Below are positions 53,389-62,047 of a DNA stretch of 64,000 nt, in pieces. How positions within the stretch are numbered: position 1 is the first letter of the stretch; every line of letters starts with the position of its first letter. This stretch comes from Streptomyces sp. NRRL F-6131 (lineage in GTDB: Bacteria; Actinomycetota; Actinomycetes; Streptomycetales; Streptomycetaceae): the NCBI GenBank assembly GCA_000719695.1, contig JOHN01000030.1, positions 1-64,000 on the forward strand. Direction: 5' to 3'. The position numbers and the translations under genes were made by a program. Under the pieces are notes generated by a model. That model was not told where the DNA came from and did not search any database. It saw only the letters and a list, made by a program, of their open reading frames with translations.

Positions 53389-54537
53389 ATGTCCCAGTCC
53401 CGCCTGCGGCGCGCCCTTGTCGCGCTGACGGCCCTGCCCCTGCTCGCGCTCGGCGCGGGCCAGGCCGTGGCCGCCCCCGCCCCCGCCGCCCGCGTGTCCG
53501 CCTCGCCGGTGGCCACCATCGAGGACGAGGTGGCCCGCACCCTGGCCGCCTCCCTCGCCGACCCCTCCCTGCGCGAGCGGCTGCGCACGGCGACCGCCGT
53601 CGCACCCGCCGGTGCCGAACTCGCCCCGCTGGCCGCCGGCCTGTCCGGCGCCGCCGCCCGCTCGCTGGCCTCCGCCACCGCCCGCGCCGACCGCGGTGTC
53701 GCCGCCGCCAAGGGCCTCGGCGCCGACCTCGGCCCGCTGCTGCGCGTCCAGTTGGCCGACCCGTCGATGCGGGCCGCCCTGGACGCCGGCGCGGCGCCGC
53801 TGGTGGCCACCGCCGGCACCGACGAGCACGCCCGCACCGTCCGCGCCTACGACACCGCCGGCCGGGCCCACGGCCTGGACGCCGCCACCCTGCCCACCCG
53901 CCCGGTCTACCTGGTCGACATCGACGCGACCAAGGCGCTGAACGCCGGGATCGACCTGCTCCAGCGGGAGTTGGCGGCCCGCGGGGTCGCCCCCGCCGTC
54001 CCCGCCGCCTCCGCGGCGCCCGCCGCCCCCGCCGCGACGGCCGCCGCCGGTTGGTGGGGCACCAAGATCACCTCCGTCCGGGTGAACGACGACGAGGAGC
54101 CCTGGTTCAAGGGCGCCGCCGAGATGTTCGGCCTGGTCTCCGGCTTCGGCCTGGACGGCAAGGTCCGGGTCGACTCGGTCGCCATGCCGTACCTCCAGTA
54201 CGACGGCACGACCTACTACCCCAACCAGATCCTGGTGAACTGGTCGAACTACAAGTACAACCTGGCCGACGTCGTCCTGATGGAGGACGACGGCGACACC
54301 AACTACCTGGCCCTCGCCCAGGCCGTCGCCGCCGTCCTGCTCACCATCGCCGACCAGGGCGCCTACATCCCGCTGGTCAACGCCGTCCTCGCGGCACTGC
54401 CCACCTCCTGGTGGACCGACGACCCGGACTACGTGGAGTCCTGGTACACCCTCGCCCGCACCAGCACCGGCCGCCTCAACGGCGCCCGCGGCAACGGCTG
54501 GATGACCGTCGAGCCGTACTGGGTCGGCCAGCTCTGA
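53389..54537 (+). CDS. Secreted protein of unknown function (possibly DUF3103-like)
   Basis: The 382-residue protein has a Sec signal peptide (SRLRRALVALTALPLLALGAGQAVAAPAP, cleavage after AVA). Residues 40-160 are Ala-rich and helical with SLADPSLRERL and QLADPSMRAALD repeats. An Ala/Pro linker (about 205-222) leads to a C-terminal domain with WWGTKITSVRVNDDEEPWFKGAAEMF, YNLADVVLMEDDGDTNYL and SWWTDDPDYVESWYTL, acidic and aromatic, possibly calcium-binding. The layout reminds me of DUF3103 proteins, without certainty. ATG 53389 follows TCTGGAGATCCCC. Confidence 0.75.
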   Translation: MSQSRLRRALVALTALPLLALGAGQAVAAPAPAARVSASPVATIEDEVARTLAASLADPSLRERLRTATAVAPAGAELAPLAAGLSGAAARSLASATARADRGVAAAKGLGADLGPLLRVQLADPSMRAALDAGAAPLVATAGTDEHARTVRAYDTAGRAHGLDAATLPTRPVYLVDIDATKALNAGIDLLQRELAARGVAPAVPAASAAPAAPAATAAAGWWGTKITSVRVNDDEEPWFKGAAEMFGLVSGFGLDGKVRVDSVAMPYLQYDGTTYYPNQILVNWSNYKYNLADVVLMEDDGDTNYLALAQAVAAVLLTIADQGAYIPLVNAVLAALPTSWWTDDPDYVESWYTLARTSTGRLNGARGNGWMTVEPYWVGQL

Positions 54538-54648
54538 CCGTCGCCCCACCCGCCGGGCCGGCGGAGCGCCCCCGCGCTTCGCCGGCCCGGTCGGCCGTCC
54601 TTGATCGAACTCGTGTCACGGAGTCAGTTTCGTACTACCGTGGGCCCG

Positions 54649-55410
54649 ATGACTACGGAATCCAGGTCGATCGACCAGCCTGCCCTCCTGGCCGGGGCGC
54701 CGACGCTCCAGGCCCGCAACTCCGCCGCCTTCTGGACCGCGACCGGCGTGTCCCGGGGGCACGAGGTGATCCGGCGCCGCGGATTCGTCGCCGTCGACGG
54801 CGACGAGCGTGCCGGTCTGCGGATCCTGGTCCAGCAGCCCGACCTCGACCCGGGCGAGGTCGCCGAGCTGGGCGAGCTGGTCGGCCGGGCCGCAGGTCCG
54901 CTGATCGTCGAGGATCCGTTCAGCTCGACGGACCTGAGCCACCTGGGCCTGCGCACCTGGCAGATGCCGGTCATGCTCCGCCCGCCCGGCCCCGTCGACG
55001 CCCCGGCACTGGAGGTGACCCGGGTCCGGCGGCCCGAGGACCTCCGGGAGGCCGAGCGGGTCGTGATCGAGGGCTTCGAACTGGACGGCTTCGTGCCCCA
55101 CCGCCCCGGCGAGCTCTTCCCGGCGAGCCTGATCGAACACCCGGGCGTGGACGTGTTCATCGCCTCGATCGACGGCGCGGTCGCGGGCGCCGGCGTGAGC
55201 GTCCTGGCCGACGGCGTCGCCAGCCACTACTGGATCGCCACCTCCTCCGCCTTCCGCTCCCGCGGCGTCGGCCGCGCCGTCATGCTCGGAGCCCTCGCCC
55301 ACGTCGCGGACCTCCCGGCCACCCTCACCGCCTCCAAACTGGGCCGCCCGCTCTACGAGTCCCTGGGCTACACCGTCGCCGCCCCCTCGACCTGGTGGGC
55401 CTCCACCTGA
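54649..55410 (+). CDS. GNAT-family N-acetyltransferase
   Basis: A 253-residue protein. The C-terminal half is a GNAT domain: DVFIASIDGAVAGAGVSVLADGVASHYWIATSSAFRSRGVGRAVMLGAL carries the acetyl-CoA loop RSRGVGRA, and RPLYESLGYTVA is the closing motif. The N-terminal half (residues 1-120) is a less conserved domain. The acceptor is unknown. TACCGT (54636-54641) seven bases before ATG 54649 suggests a leaderless transcript; no Shine-Dalgarno sequence is present. Confidence 0.85.
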   Translation: MTTESRSIDQPALLAGAPTLQARNSAAFWTATGVSRGHEVIRRRGFVAVDGDERAGLRILVQQPDLDPGEVAELGELVGRAAGPLIVEDPFSSTDLSHLGLRTWQMPVMLRPPGPVDAPALEVTRVRRPEDLREAERVVIEGFELDGFVPHRPGELFPASLIEHPGVDVFIASIDGAVAGAGVSVLADGVASHYWIATSSAFRSRGVGRAVMLGALAHVADLPATLTASKLGRPLYESLGYTVAAPSTWWAST

Positions 55411-55423
55411 GCCGTGGCATCGT

Positions 55424-55456
55424 GCGCGGGAAGCCGGTCCTGCCGACTTCCCGCGC
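55424..55456 (+). repeat. Palindromic element, copy 1 (terminator-like)
   Basis: GCGCGGGAAGCCGG (55424-55437), five-base loop, CCGACTTCCCGCGC (55443-55456): a 14-bp stem with one mismatch, 13 bases past the acetyltransferase stop. It probably terminates that gene. Related copies occur at 55526-55559, 59816-59829 (half) and 63353-63385. Confidence 0.75.
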
Positions 55457-55525
55457 GAGACCCGGCGGTACTCCCGCGGCGAAACGCTCGGCGGTCGGGG
55501 CCGCGGACCCGCGGCTGCCCCTGGC

Positions 55526-55559
55526 CGCGCGGGAAGTCGGCGGGCCCGACTTCCCACGC
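55526..55559 (-). repeat. Palindromic element, copy 2 (terminator-like)
   Basis: CGCGCGGGAAGTCGG (55526-55540), loop CGGGC, CCGACTTCCC-A-CGCG (55546-55559-60). Its left arm also pairs perfectly over 13 bases with the right arm of copy 1. It lies 48 bases beyond the stop of the protease gene, which is on the reverse strand. Confidence 0.7.
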
Positions 55560-55606
55560 GCAGGGGTGCTGGTTCCGGCTCCGGGAGGGGCCGGGGACGG
55601 GTCGGG

Positions 55607-57739
55607 TCAGCTGATGGACTTGATGGCGCCCCAGCCGCCGCTGCCGACCTGGATGCTCGGGCCGTCGACCGGGCCGTGGATCGAGGTACCGCCCCGGTAG
55701 AACTTCAAGGTGCCGTCACCGGCGGTGGCCCACATGTCCGCGCTGCCGTTCCGGTCGGCGTCGGCGGCGCCCGCGATCAGGGGCCGGAAGGCGGTGGTGT
55801 ACCCGCGCCCGTACTCGGTGCGGGAACCGAAGGACTTCCCGTCGGGCTGGCCCAGGTAGTGGTACAGGATGCCGTCCCGGGTGTCGCGGGCGAGGAGGTC
55901 GACCCAGCCGTCGTGGTCGGCGTCGCCGGGGGCGCTGAGGTCCATGACGTCCCAGCCCGTGGTCCCGATGACGACGGGGGCGCCGACGGCCGGGGCGGTG
56001 CCGACGACGGCGCCGGGGTAGAGGAAGAGCTTGTTGGTGTGCTGGACCACCAGGTCCGGTTTCCCGTCGTGGTTGGTGTCACCGACCGCCACGACCTGCG
56101 CGGCGGTGGGCAGGCCGGTGGCGATCACCGTCCACGGGGCGAGGGTGCCGTTGCCGAGGTTGGGGTAGACCCGCAGTTCGCCGCCGACGCGGGCGACGAC
56201 GTCCTCCCTGCCGTCGCCGGTCCAGTCACCGCGGTGCGTCACGGAGGAACCGGACCAGCCGCCGGTGCCGATGATCGTGTGCGGGCCGAGGCCGCCGGTG
56301 CCGGTGCCGGGGTAGAGACGCAGCTTGCCGGTGTCGTCGACCGCGACGAGGTCCGGCTTGTGGTCGCCGGTCAGGTCGCCGGGTGCCGCGGGCACCGCGC
56401 TCCGGTCGAGCTGGATCCGCGGCGTGCTGCCCCCGGTGTAGGTGATGGGCTTGCCGTCGCGCTCGAGCAGCTCTTCGAGCTGGTCGATGCTCATGCCCGG
56501 GTAGGTCTGGCGCAGCACGGCGAGGGCCCCGGCGACGTGCGGGGCGGCCATGGAGGTGCCGTTCTTCGACGCGTAGCCGCCGGGCACGGAGGAGACGACG
56601 CTCGTGCCGGGGGCCAGGAGGTCCAGCAGCGGTCCGCGGTTGGAGAACGTGGCGAGCTGGTCGTCGTCGGTGGTCGCGCCCACGGTGATCGCGGAGGGGA
56701 CGCAGCCGGGAGCGCCCACGGCGTCGGTGAAGCCGTTGTTGCCGGCGGCGACGACCGTGGCGACCCCCGCGGCGCGCAGGGCGTCGATGACTGCCGTCCA
56801 GGGGGTGGAGGTGCAGGCCGTGGCCCAACGTCCGCCGGCCAGGCTCAGGTTGGCCGCGACGACGTCGGTCCCGGCCTGCTTCAGCGCGAGGACCTTCTCC
56901 AGCCCCTTGATCTGGGAGCTGGTGTAGCTGAGCACGCAGGGGTTCGTCCCGGCCGCCCAGCAGACCTCGTCGGAGCTGAACCTGGAGAACACCTGGACGG
57001 CGATGATGTCCGCGCCGGGCGCGACACCGCGTGCGGGTGCCCCGCTGAGGCCCGCGCCGTTGCCGGCGGCGATCCCGGCGACGTGGGTCCCGTGGGCGCA
57101 CTCGGCGCCCAGGGCGGCGCACGGGCCGCTGCCGGCATCGGCGCTGCCGTCTCCCTCCTGCTGGGCGGAGCCGTCGGGGCACAGGCTGGTGGCACCGGCG
57201 GCTTCGTCGTTGACGGAGAAGCACGCCTGGGTCTTCACGCGGCCCGAGAGGAACGGGTGGTCGACGGCGACGCCGGTGTCGAGGACGGCGACCGCGGTGC
57301 CGGCGCCCGTCCTGCCCGCGGCGAAGGTCCGGTCGCTGCCTATCCTGACGGTGGATTCGTCCAGCGCGGGCGGCACCGGGACGTCCTCGGTGACGCTGAT
57401 GACCCCCGGCCGGGTGCTCAGTGCCCGCAGGCCGGCCTGGTCCACGCGGAGGGTGACCATCGGCAGGGTGTCGTACGAGACGAGGGCCTGGCCCGCCTCG
57501 CCGGCGGAGGCCAGGTCGGCCCGCTGCTCGGTGACGACGTTGACGCGGACGGTGCGGCCGTTCCGGGTGCTGTCGAACAGCGGGGCGTCGACCGGTCCGG
57601 CCTCCTCGGCGGACGCGGGGGCGGACGCGGGGGCGGGGACGGACGCGGCCCCGGCCAGGGGGCCGATGCCCGTTGGTATCGCGGTCAGCGCCATGGTCAC
57701 GGCGGCGGCGACGACCGAACCGCGTATGCGTGGGTTCAC
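55607..57739 (-). CDS. Secreted S8 family (subtilisin-like) serine protease with FG-GAP/VCBS repeats
   Basis: The 710-residue preproprotein has a signal peptide (residues 1-32), an I9-type propeptide (about 50-125), and a subtilisin domain with catalytic Asp154 (VAVLDTGVAVDH), His216 (CAHGTHVAGIAAG) and Ser396 (NGTSMAAPHVAG); the oxyanion Asn is in VAAGNNGFTD. From residue 454 five repeats of GDxTxDGxxDLV type (for example GDLTGDHKPDLVAVDD and GDTNHDGKPDLVVQH) form a probable calcium-binding beta-propeller. GTG 57739 is the start, with GGAG upstream. It lies behind the RHS/phospholipase gene on the same strand. Confidence 0.92.
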   Translation of the reverse strand: MNPRIRGSVVAAAVTMALTAIPTGIGPLAGAASVPAPASAPASAEEAGPVDAPLFDSTRNGRTVRVNVVTEQRADLASAGEAGQALVSYDTLPMVTLRVDQAGLRALSTRPGVISVTEDVPVPPALDESTVRIGSDRTFAAGRTGAGTAVAVLDTGVAVDHPFLSGRVKTQACFSVNDEAAGATSLCPDGSAQQEGDGSADAGSGPCAALGAECAHGTHVAGIAAGNGAGLSGAPARGVAPGADIIAVQVFSRFSSDEVCWAAGTNPCVLSYTSSQIKGLEKVLALKQAGTDVVAANLSLAGGRWATACTSTPWTAVIDALRAAGVATVVAAGNNGFTDAVGAPGCVPSAITVGATTDDDQLATFSNRGPLLDLLAPGTSVVSSVPGGYASKNGTSMAAPHVAGALAVLRQTYPGMSIDQLEELLERDGKPITYTGGSTPRIQLDRSAVPAAPGDLTGDHKPDLVAVDDTGKLRLYPGTGTGGLGPHTIIGTGGWSGSSVTHRGDWTGDGREDVVARVGGELRVYPNLGNGTLAPWTVIATGLPTAAQVVAVGDTNHDGKPDLVVQHTNKLFLYPGAVVGTAPAVGAPVVIGTTGWDVMDLSAPGDADHDGWVDLLARDTRDGILYHYLGQPDGKSFGSRTEYGRGYTTAFRPLIAGAADADRNGSADMWATAGDGTLKFYRGGTSIHGPVDGPSIQVGSGGWGAIKSIS

Positions 57740-57773
57740 TTACTACCTACTCCGTAGACATCGGACAGGGGGT

Positions 57774-57809
57774 GGGGCCGGGCGGAGGGGACTTCCGCCG
57801 CCCGGCCCC
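57774..57809 (-). terminator. Terminator of the RHS/phospholipase gene
   Basis: GGGGCCGGGCGG (57774-57785) and CCGCCCGGCCCC (57798-57809) form a 12-bp stem with a 12-base loop, between the RHS/phospholipase stop and the protease start on the reverse strand. Confidence 0.75.
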
Positions 57810-57872
57810 GTCAGGCCTGGGCGCATCCGGTCCGGTCGGTGCGCGGTGCGCCGCCGGAGGGATGCGGCACCG

Positions 57873-59540
57873 TCACCTCGTCGCGTAGGCACCGTTCTTC
57901 GGATTGCCGTTGCGGCTCACGGCCTTGTAGTACGTCCACGCGTAGCCGTAGCAGGCCGGCCGCCGCAGGACGAAGTAGTGGTTGCAGCTCTTGTTCTTCA
58001 TCGTGGTGTAGAAGACGCTCTCGACGTTCGACTTCTTGTTCCGGTCGAGGTAGTACGGGTAGTTCTTGTACGTGTTGCCGATGAGGCCGTAGCCGTAGTC
58101 GTGCATGTCGCACGCCGTCCGGAAGTTGAAGCCACCGGGCCTGCTGATGTTGGGGCCGGGCGTGCTGCAACCGTCGTAGTTGATGCCCATGACCCGGAAT
58201 CCGGTCGGCGTGTACTTGTAGACCGGGGCGTGCCAGCCGTAGTGAGCGACCCACGACGCGCAGCCCCGCTTGAGGTACCACATCCAGTCCGTCGCGCCGG
58301 AGCAGTAGCGCGGGTTGGCCTGCGTGTCGGTGAACTCCCCGGTGGTGAAGTCCGTCGCCGGCGGGCCGACGGCACCGGGATCGGTGATCCCGGCCGCACC
58401 CTCCAGCGGCGCGTCCGCGGCCGGACGCGCGGTGCCGACCGGGGCGGCGCTCGGGGCCGCCGACCCGGCGGGGAACGTCAGGTCCCAGTCGCCGTTGGCC
58501 GGTGACGTGACGGCGGAGACCCGCCCCGCGGTGTCGTAGGCGTACGAGGAGACGGTCGCGATCCCGGAGGCCGGGTCGGCCACCGAACGGAGCCTCCCGG
58601 AGGCGTCGTAGGAGTACCGGGCGAGCGTCTGCACCGTGGCGCCGTCGGTGAGGGTGATCTCCCGGGCCCGGCCCGCGAACTCCCCGGGAGCCGAGGCCGT
58701 GGCCGTCGTGGCGGTCGAGTAGCCGACCGTCAGGAGCCGGGACGCGGTCTCCCCGGCCTCGGTGTCCCTGACCGTGGCGATCCGGCCCGCGGTGTCGTAC
58801 GTGACGGTGGAGAGGGCGCCGTCGGCGACACTGCCCAGACCGGTGACGCGCCAGCTGTCGGCTCCCCCGGCGACCTGCTTCCAGGTGTAGGTCGGGGTCA
58901 GCCGGTCGAGGCCGACCGGAGCGCCGGCATCGGCGTCGGCGGACAGGTCCGCGTCCGGCACCGACCCGGCCGTGCCGGATACCTCGGTGGCGGTGGACAC
59001 CAGAGTGCCCGTCGACGCGTCGAACCGGGTGGTCTCGGTGAGGGTGCCGCCCTCGGGGCTCGCGTACTTCCTGACCGAGCCGCCGTCCGGGTGGGCGAGG
59101 CTGCTCTTCAGGGCGTAGGTGATCGCGGCCTTCGCACCGAGGTCGGTGACGGTGACCGAGTCGCCCCGCTGCTCCAGTTTGCGGTTGAGCCGGCCGCCCA
59201 CGAACTCGGCCTCCCAGCCCGGTCCGAAGACCCCCATGTCCGCTCGGGACGCGGGTGCGGACGCCGGCCCCGAGAGGCCGTCCGGCTGGACGGTGACGGT
59301 GTGACTACGGCTCATCAGGCCGGCCGCCACATCGGTTTCGTGGATCTCGAACGACTTGTCCGCGGTCGAGTAGACGCCGGGGCCGACCTGCTGGAGTTCG
59401 CCGTCCGCCGGCGGCGGTTCGACGGCCTCGGCCGTCAGGGCGGGTAAGGCACCCGCGGGCGCCGCTCCCGCTGCGCCCTGCGGAAGCAGGAGGGACAAGG
59501 ACACCGCGGCAAGCACGGGAAGCGCGCTTCTGGTGCGCAC
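57873..59540 (-). CDS. Secreted RHS/YD-repeat protein with a C-terminal phospholipase A2 domain
   Basis: The 555-residue protein has a Sec signal (RSALPVLAAVSLSLLLPQGAAGAAPA), a beta-rich N-terminal region, then RHS/YD-type repeats at about 225-360 (TYDTAGRIATVRDTEAGE, YSYDASGRLRSVADPASG, YAYDTAGRVSAVTSPANG). After a Pro/Ala linker, residues about 415-555 form a prokaryotic phospholipase A2: calcium-loop-like NYDGCSTPGPN, catalytic ACDMHDYGYG (His480-Asp481), and paired Cys. The join looks like a small polymorphic-toxin layout but without the long RHS shell. Start GTG/ATG at 59540; a protease gene follows. Confidence 0.88.
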   Translation of the reverse strand: MRTRSALPVLAAVSLSLLLPQGAAGAAPAGALPALTAEAVEPPPADGELQQVGPGVYSTADKSFEIHETDVAAGLMSRSHTVTVQPDGLSGPASAPASRADMGVFGPGWEAEFVGGRLNRKLEQRGDSVTVTDLGAKAAITYALKSSLAHPDGGSVRKYASPEGGTLTETTRFDASTGTLVSTATEVSGTAGSVPDADLSADADAGAPVGLDRLTPTYTWKQVAGGADSWRVTGLGSVADGALSTVTYDTAGRIATVRDTEAGETASRLLTVGYSTATTATASAPGEFAGRAREITLTDGATVQTLARYSYDASGRLRSVADPASGIATVSSYAYDTAGRVSAVTSPANGDWDLTFPAGSAAPSAAPVGTARPAADAPLEGAAGITDPGAVGPPATDFTTGEFTDTQANPRYCSGATDWMWYLKRGCASWVAHYGWHAPVYKYTPTGFRVMGINYDGCSTPGPNISRPGGFNFRTACDMHDYGYGLIGNTYKNYPYYLDRNKKSNVESVFYTTMKNKSCNHYFVLRRPACYGYAWTYYKAVSRNGNPKNGAYATR

Positions 59541-59961
59541 GAGTTCCCCTCTCGTGAGGAAACGATCAGTGACCCGAACGGATCGACGGGTCCCGGCCGG
59601 ACCGTTCGGCCGGTGCGCACATAGGAGACGGGCAGGCCCGGAAAGGATTCACCTCCGGCTGAGGCTCTTTCTCGGGCGCGAGGTCCGGCCGGGGGGGTCG
59701 GCCGGCGGAGCGGGCCGCGCGGTCGGTGGTGCCCGGCTCGCGCCCGCCGGCCCGGCTCGACGGCGCGGGGCCGGCGGGCCCACGTGGTCCTCCATCTCCG
59801 GCCGGTGCCTCGGCTGCGCGAGAAGTCGGGTGGATCGACGTCCTACGCGGTACCGGCAGCTGCGGGCGCTCCTCGCTGTTTCCGACATATCGTCGTAAAC
59901 CGGGTGCGGTTGATGCGAGGAGCATGCGGTCAATGTCTCGCCAGATGCCTGGAGTTGGCAT
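59541..59961. other. 421-base divergent region between the RHS/phospholipase gene and hemC-like gene
   Basis: No gene is supported. CCGGCCG (59593-59599) and CGGCCGG (59607-59613) form a short hairpin. GCGCGAGAAGTCGG at 59816-59829 is a half copy of the palindromic element found at 55424 and 63353, followed by an imperfect right arm. The last 100 bases, less GC-rich, probably hold the promoter of the hemC-like gene. Confidence 0.5.
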
Positions 59962-60978
59962 ATGAACACACTGGTGGTGGGGTCGCGGGCCAGTCACCTG
60001 GCGCGGACCCAGGTCAAGGAGTTCCTGGCGCCGCTGCGGGGGCGCTTTCCTGACGTGGTCTTCCGCCACCGGGTGATCGCGGAGGCCGGTGACCAGGACC
60101 GCAGGTCGGCTCTGCGGGACGTGTCGGAGCGCGGCGGCGGCTCGGCGTTCTCCGCGAACCAGGTGAACGCGCTGCTGTCCGGTGAGGTCGATGTGATCGT
60201 GCACTCGCGCAAGGACCTGCCGACCGCGAATCCGCCCGGCCTGGCCCTCCTGCCTTCTCCCACCCGCGCGGACGTGCACGACGCGCTGTGCGGATCGACG
60301 CCGGCCGGGCTCCCCTGCGGCGGCAGGATCGGGACTTCGGCGTCGCGCCGGATCGCCCAAATGCTGCACGTCCGCCCGGACCTGGTACCGGTGGCGATCA
60401 GGGGCAACGTCCCGACCAGGTTGGGCAAACTCCGGACCCATCAGCTCGCCGTGGTCCTGGCGGCCGCCGGGATCGAGCGACTCGGCCGCGGTGAGGAGAT
60501 CGGCGAGGTCCTGCCGATCGCGCTGTTCCCCCCGTCGCCCGGCCAGGGCGCGCTGGGCATCCAGATCCGGGAGGACGACGAGTCGGCCCGCCGGATCCTG
60601 GCGGGCTCCGGCGACCCGGTGACGGACGCGGAGGTCCGGGCCGAGCGGGCGATGCCGGCCGAGCTCCACGGCGGGTGCTGGGTGCCGGTCGGCGCCTTCG
60701 GCAAGGCCGAAGGCGCCGTGCTGACCCTGCACGGGCAGGTGACCTCCGTGGACGGCGGGCGGCAGGTGGAGGCCCGCCTCTCCGGCCCGCTGGACGAACC
60801 GGAGAAGCTGGGCGGGCGGGTGGGCCGCCTCCTGCTGGACCGGGGCGCGGAGCACATCCTGGCGGACGTCCGGCCGACGGTCGCCGTTCAGGCACGGAGG
60901 CGGGTCAGATCGGCAGGTCCCAGCCCGGGCCGTCCTCGTTGCCGAGCCGGACCCGTTGGCCCGCCGCCGAGACGGTGA
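59962..60978 (+). CDS. Hydroxymethylbilane synthase-like protein (HemC paralogue)
   Basis: The sequence follows HemC throughout: VVGSRASHLARTQ, DVIVHSRKDLPTA (catalytic Asp85), RIGTSASRRIAQML, AIRGNVPTRLGKL, PPSPGQGALGIQIR and the cofactor-binding Cys239 in LHGGCWVPVGAFG. HemC makes the tetrapyrrole precursor hydroxymethylbilane from porphobilinogen. The sequence is diverged (FSANQVNALL where KGLFTKELE-type residues are usual), so it is probably a second hemC. HemC-like sequence ends near residue 300; the final ~35 residues are Arg/Pro-rich and overlap the 3' end of tgmC on the other strand by 74 bases. ATG 59962 follows GGAG. Confidence 0.8.
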   Translation: MNTLVVGSRASHLARTQVKEFLAPLRGRFPDVVFRHRVIAEAGDQDRRSALRDVSERGGGSAFSANQVNALLSGEVDVIVHSRKDLPTANPPGLALLPSPTRADVHDALCGSTPAGLPCGGRIGTSASRRIAQMLHVRPDLVPVAIRGNVPTRLGKLRTHQLAVVLAAAGIERLGRGEEIGEVLPIALFPPSPGQGALGIQIREDDESARRILAGSGDPVTDAEVRAERAMPAELHGGCWVPVGAFGKAEGAVLTLHGQVTSVDGGRQVEARLSGPLDEPEKLGGRVGRLLLDRGAEHILADVRPTVAVQARRRVRSAGPSPGRPRCRAGPVGPPPRR

Positions 60979-62047
60979 CGTCGAAGGCGTCCTGGTGCGG
61001 CTCGCCCGCGCTCTGCCAGGCCTCGATCGCGGTCTCCACCTGGTCCCACAGGCGGAGGGGCCCGCGCTGCACCACGGTCCACCCGCCTTCGGGGTCGGGC
61101 ATGGTCCTGGCCTGCGATCCAGTGGCCACGTCCGAGAGGATCTGTTGCCCACCGGCTCCCATCCGCTCGGCCGAGGGCGCCGCGAGCTGGGCGACCCAAC
61201 TGCCGGTCCACGTATCGAGCTTCGCGGGATCGATCCGGCTCGCGCGCTCCTCGCCGGGGAGCAGAGCGAGGGCCGGGCGGGGCGGCCGGTCGTGGGGGCG
61301 GGCGATCATGAAGCTGGTGTGGCCGGGCAGGAAGCGGCCGGTGGCCTCACCGGGGGCCGTCACGTCGAGCAGCGCCAGGGCGCTGGCGTAACTCCACCCG
61401 GACAGGGTGACCAGGATCCGGCCGCCCGGCCTCACCTGGCGCAGCCAGGCCATCGGCACGTAGCGGACCGAGCACGTCGCGATCAGCCGGTCGAAGGTGC
61501 CGCCGTCCGGGTCCCCGCCGAGACCGTCGCCGACGATGAGACGCGGGGCGTAGCCGGCGGCCTGGAGCGCGGAAGCGGCCCGTTCGGCCACCCGGGGGTC
61601 GTACTCGATGCTGGTGACGTTGCCGTCGCCGAGGCAGTGTGCGCCGAGGGCGGTCGAGTAACCGGTTCCGGTCCCGATTTCGAGCACCTGGTGCCCGGCG
61701 GCCGTATCGAGCTGCTGCCACATGCCCAGCACGAGCGAGGGCAGCGTGGAAGACGACGAGGGCGCCCCGGTTGCCGGGTGCTCCCCGATGTCTTCCGGGC
61801 CTGTGCGGCCATTGAGTTGGGTGACGAGGGTCTGGTCGGTGTAGACCCCCTCCAGCCATCCGGGGTCACCGTGGCGGACCGTCCGGTAGCCGGTGGGGAC
61901 GGTGCCGTCGATCGCGACGAAGTAGCTGCCGACGAACAGCTCGCGCGGTACGGCGGTGGCGGCCTTGGCCCACGCGGGGTCGGTGAGCGTGCCGTTCGCG
62001 GTGAGCTGGTCGACCAGGGCGCTGCGCAGGGTGTCGGAGGTGGTCAC
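60905..62047 (-). CDS. tgmC: Graspetide-associated methyltransferase TgmC (isoaspartyl methyltransferase homologue)
   Basis: The first ~215 of 380 residues are a protein-L-isoaspartate O-methyltransferase (PCMT) fold: VYTDQTLVTQ (69-78), SSSTLPSLVLGMWQQL, SAM-binding VLEIGTGTGYSTALGA (121-136), VTSIEYDPRVAERAA and ATCSVRYVPMAWLRQVRPGGRILV. A C-terminal extension of about 165 residues is specific to RiPP-associated homologues. In fuscimiditide-type pathways such enzymes methylate a precursor Asp, which then closes to an aspartimide. GTG 62047 overlaps the tgmB stop by four bases (GTGA). Confidence 0.88.
   Translation of the reverse strand: MTTSDTLRSALVDQLTANGTLTDPAWAKAATAVPRELFVGSYFVAIDGTVPTGYRTVRHGDPGWLEGVYTDQTLVTQLNGRTGPEDIGEHPATGAPSSSSTLPSLVLGMWQQLDTAAGHQVLEIGTGTGYSTALGAHCLGDGNVTSIEYDPRVAERAASALQAAGYAPRLIVGDGLGGDPDGGTFDRLIATCSVRYVPMAWLRQVRPGGRILVTLSGWSYASALALLDVTAPGEATGRFLPGHTSFMIARPHDRPPRPALALLPGEERASRIDPAKLDTWTGSWVAQLAAPSAERMGAGGQQILSDVATGSQARTMPDPEGGWTVVQRGPLRLWDQVETAIEAWQSAGEPHQDAFDVTVSAAGQRVRLGNEDGPGWDLPI

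Noticed and set aside
57873..59540. Type VI or contact-dependent RHS toxin
   Set aside because: The protein has a Sec signal and only a few YD repeats, lacks the RHS core protease motif, and no T6SS genes or immunity gene are adjacent.
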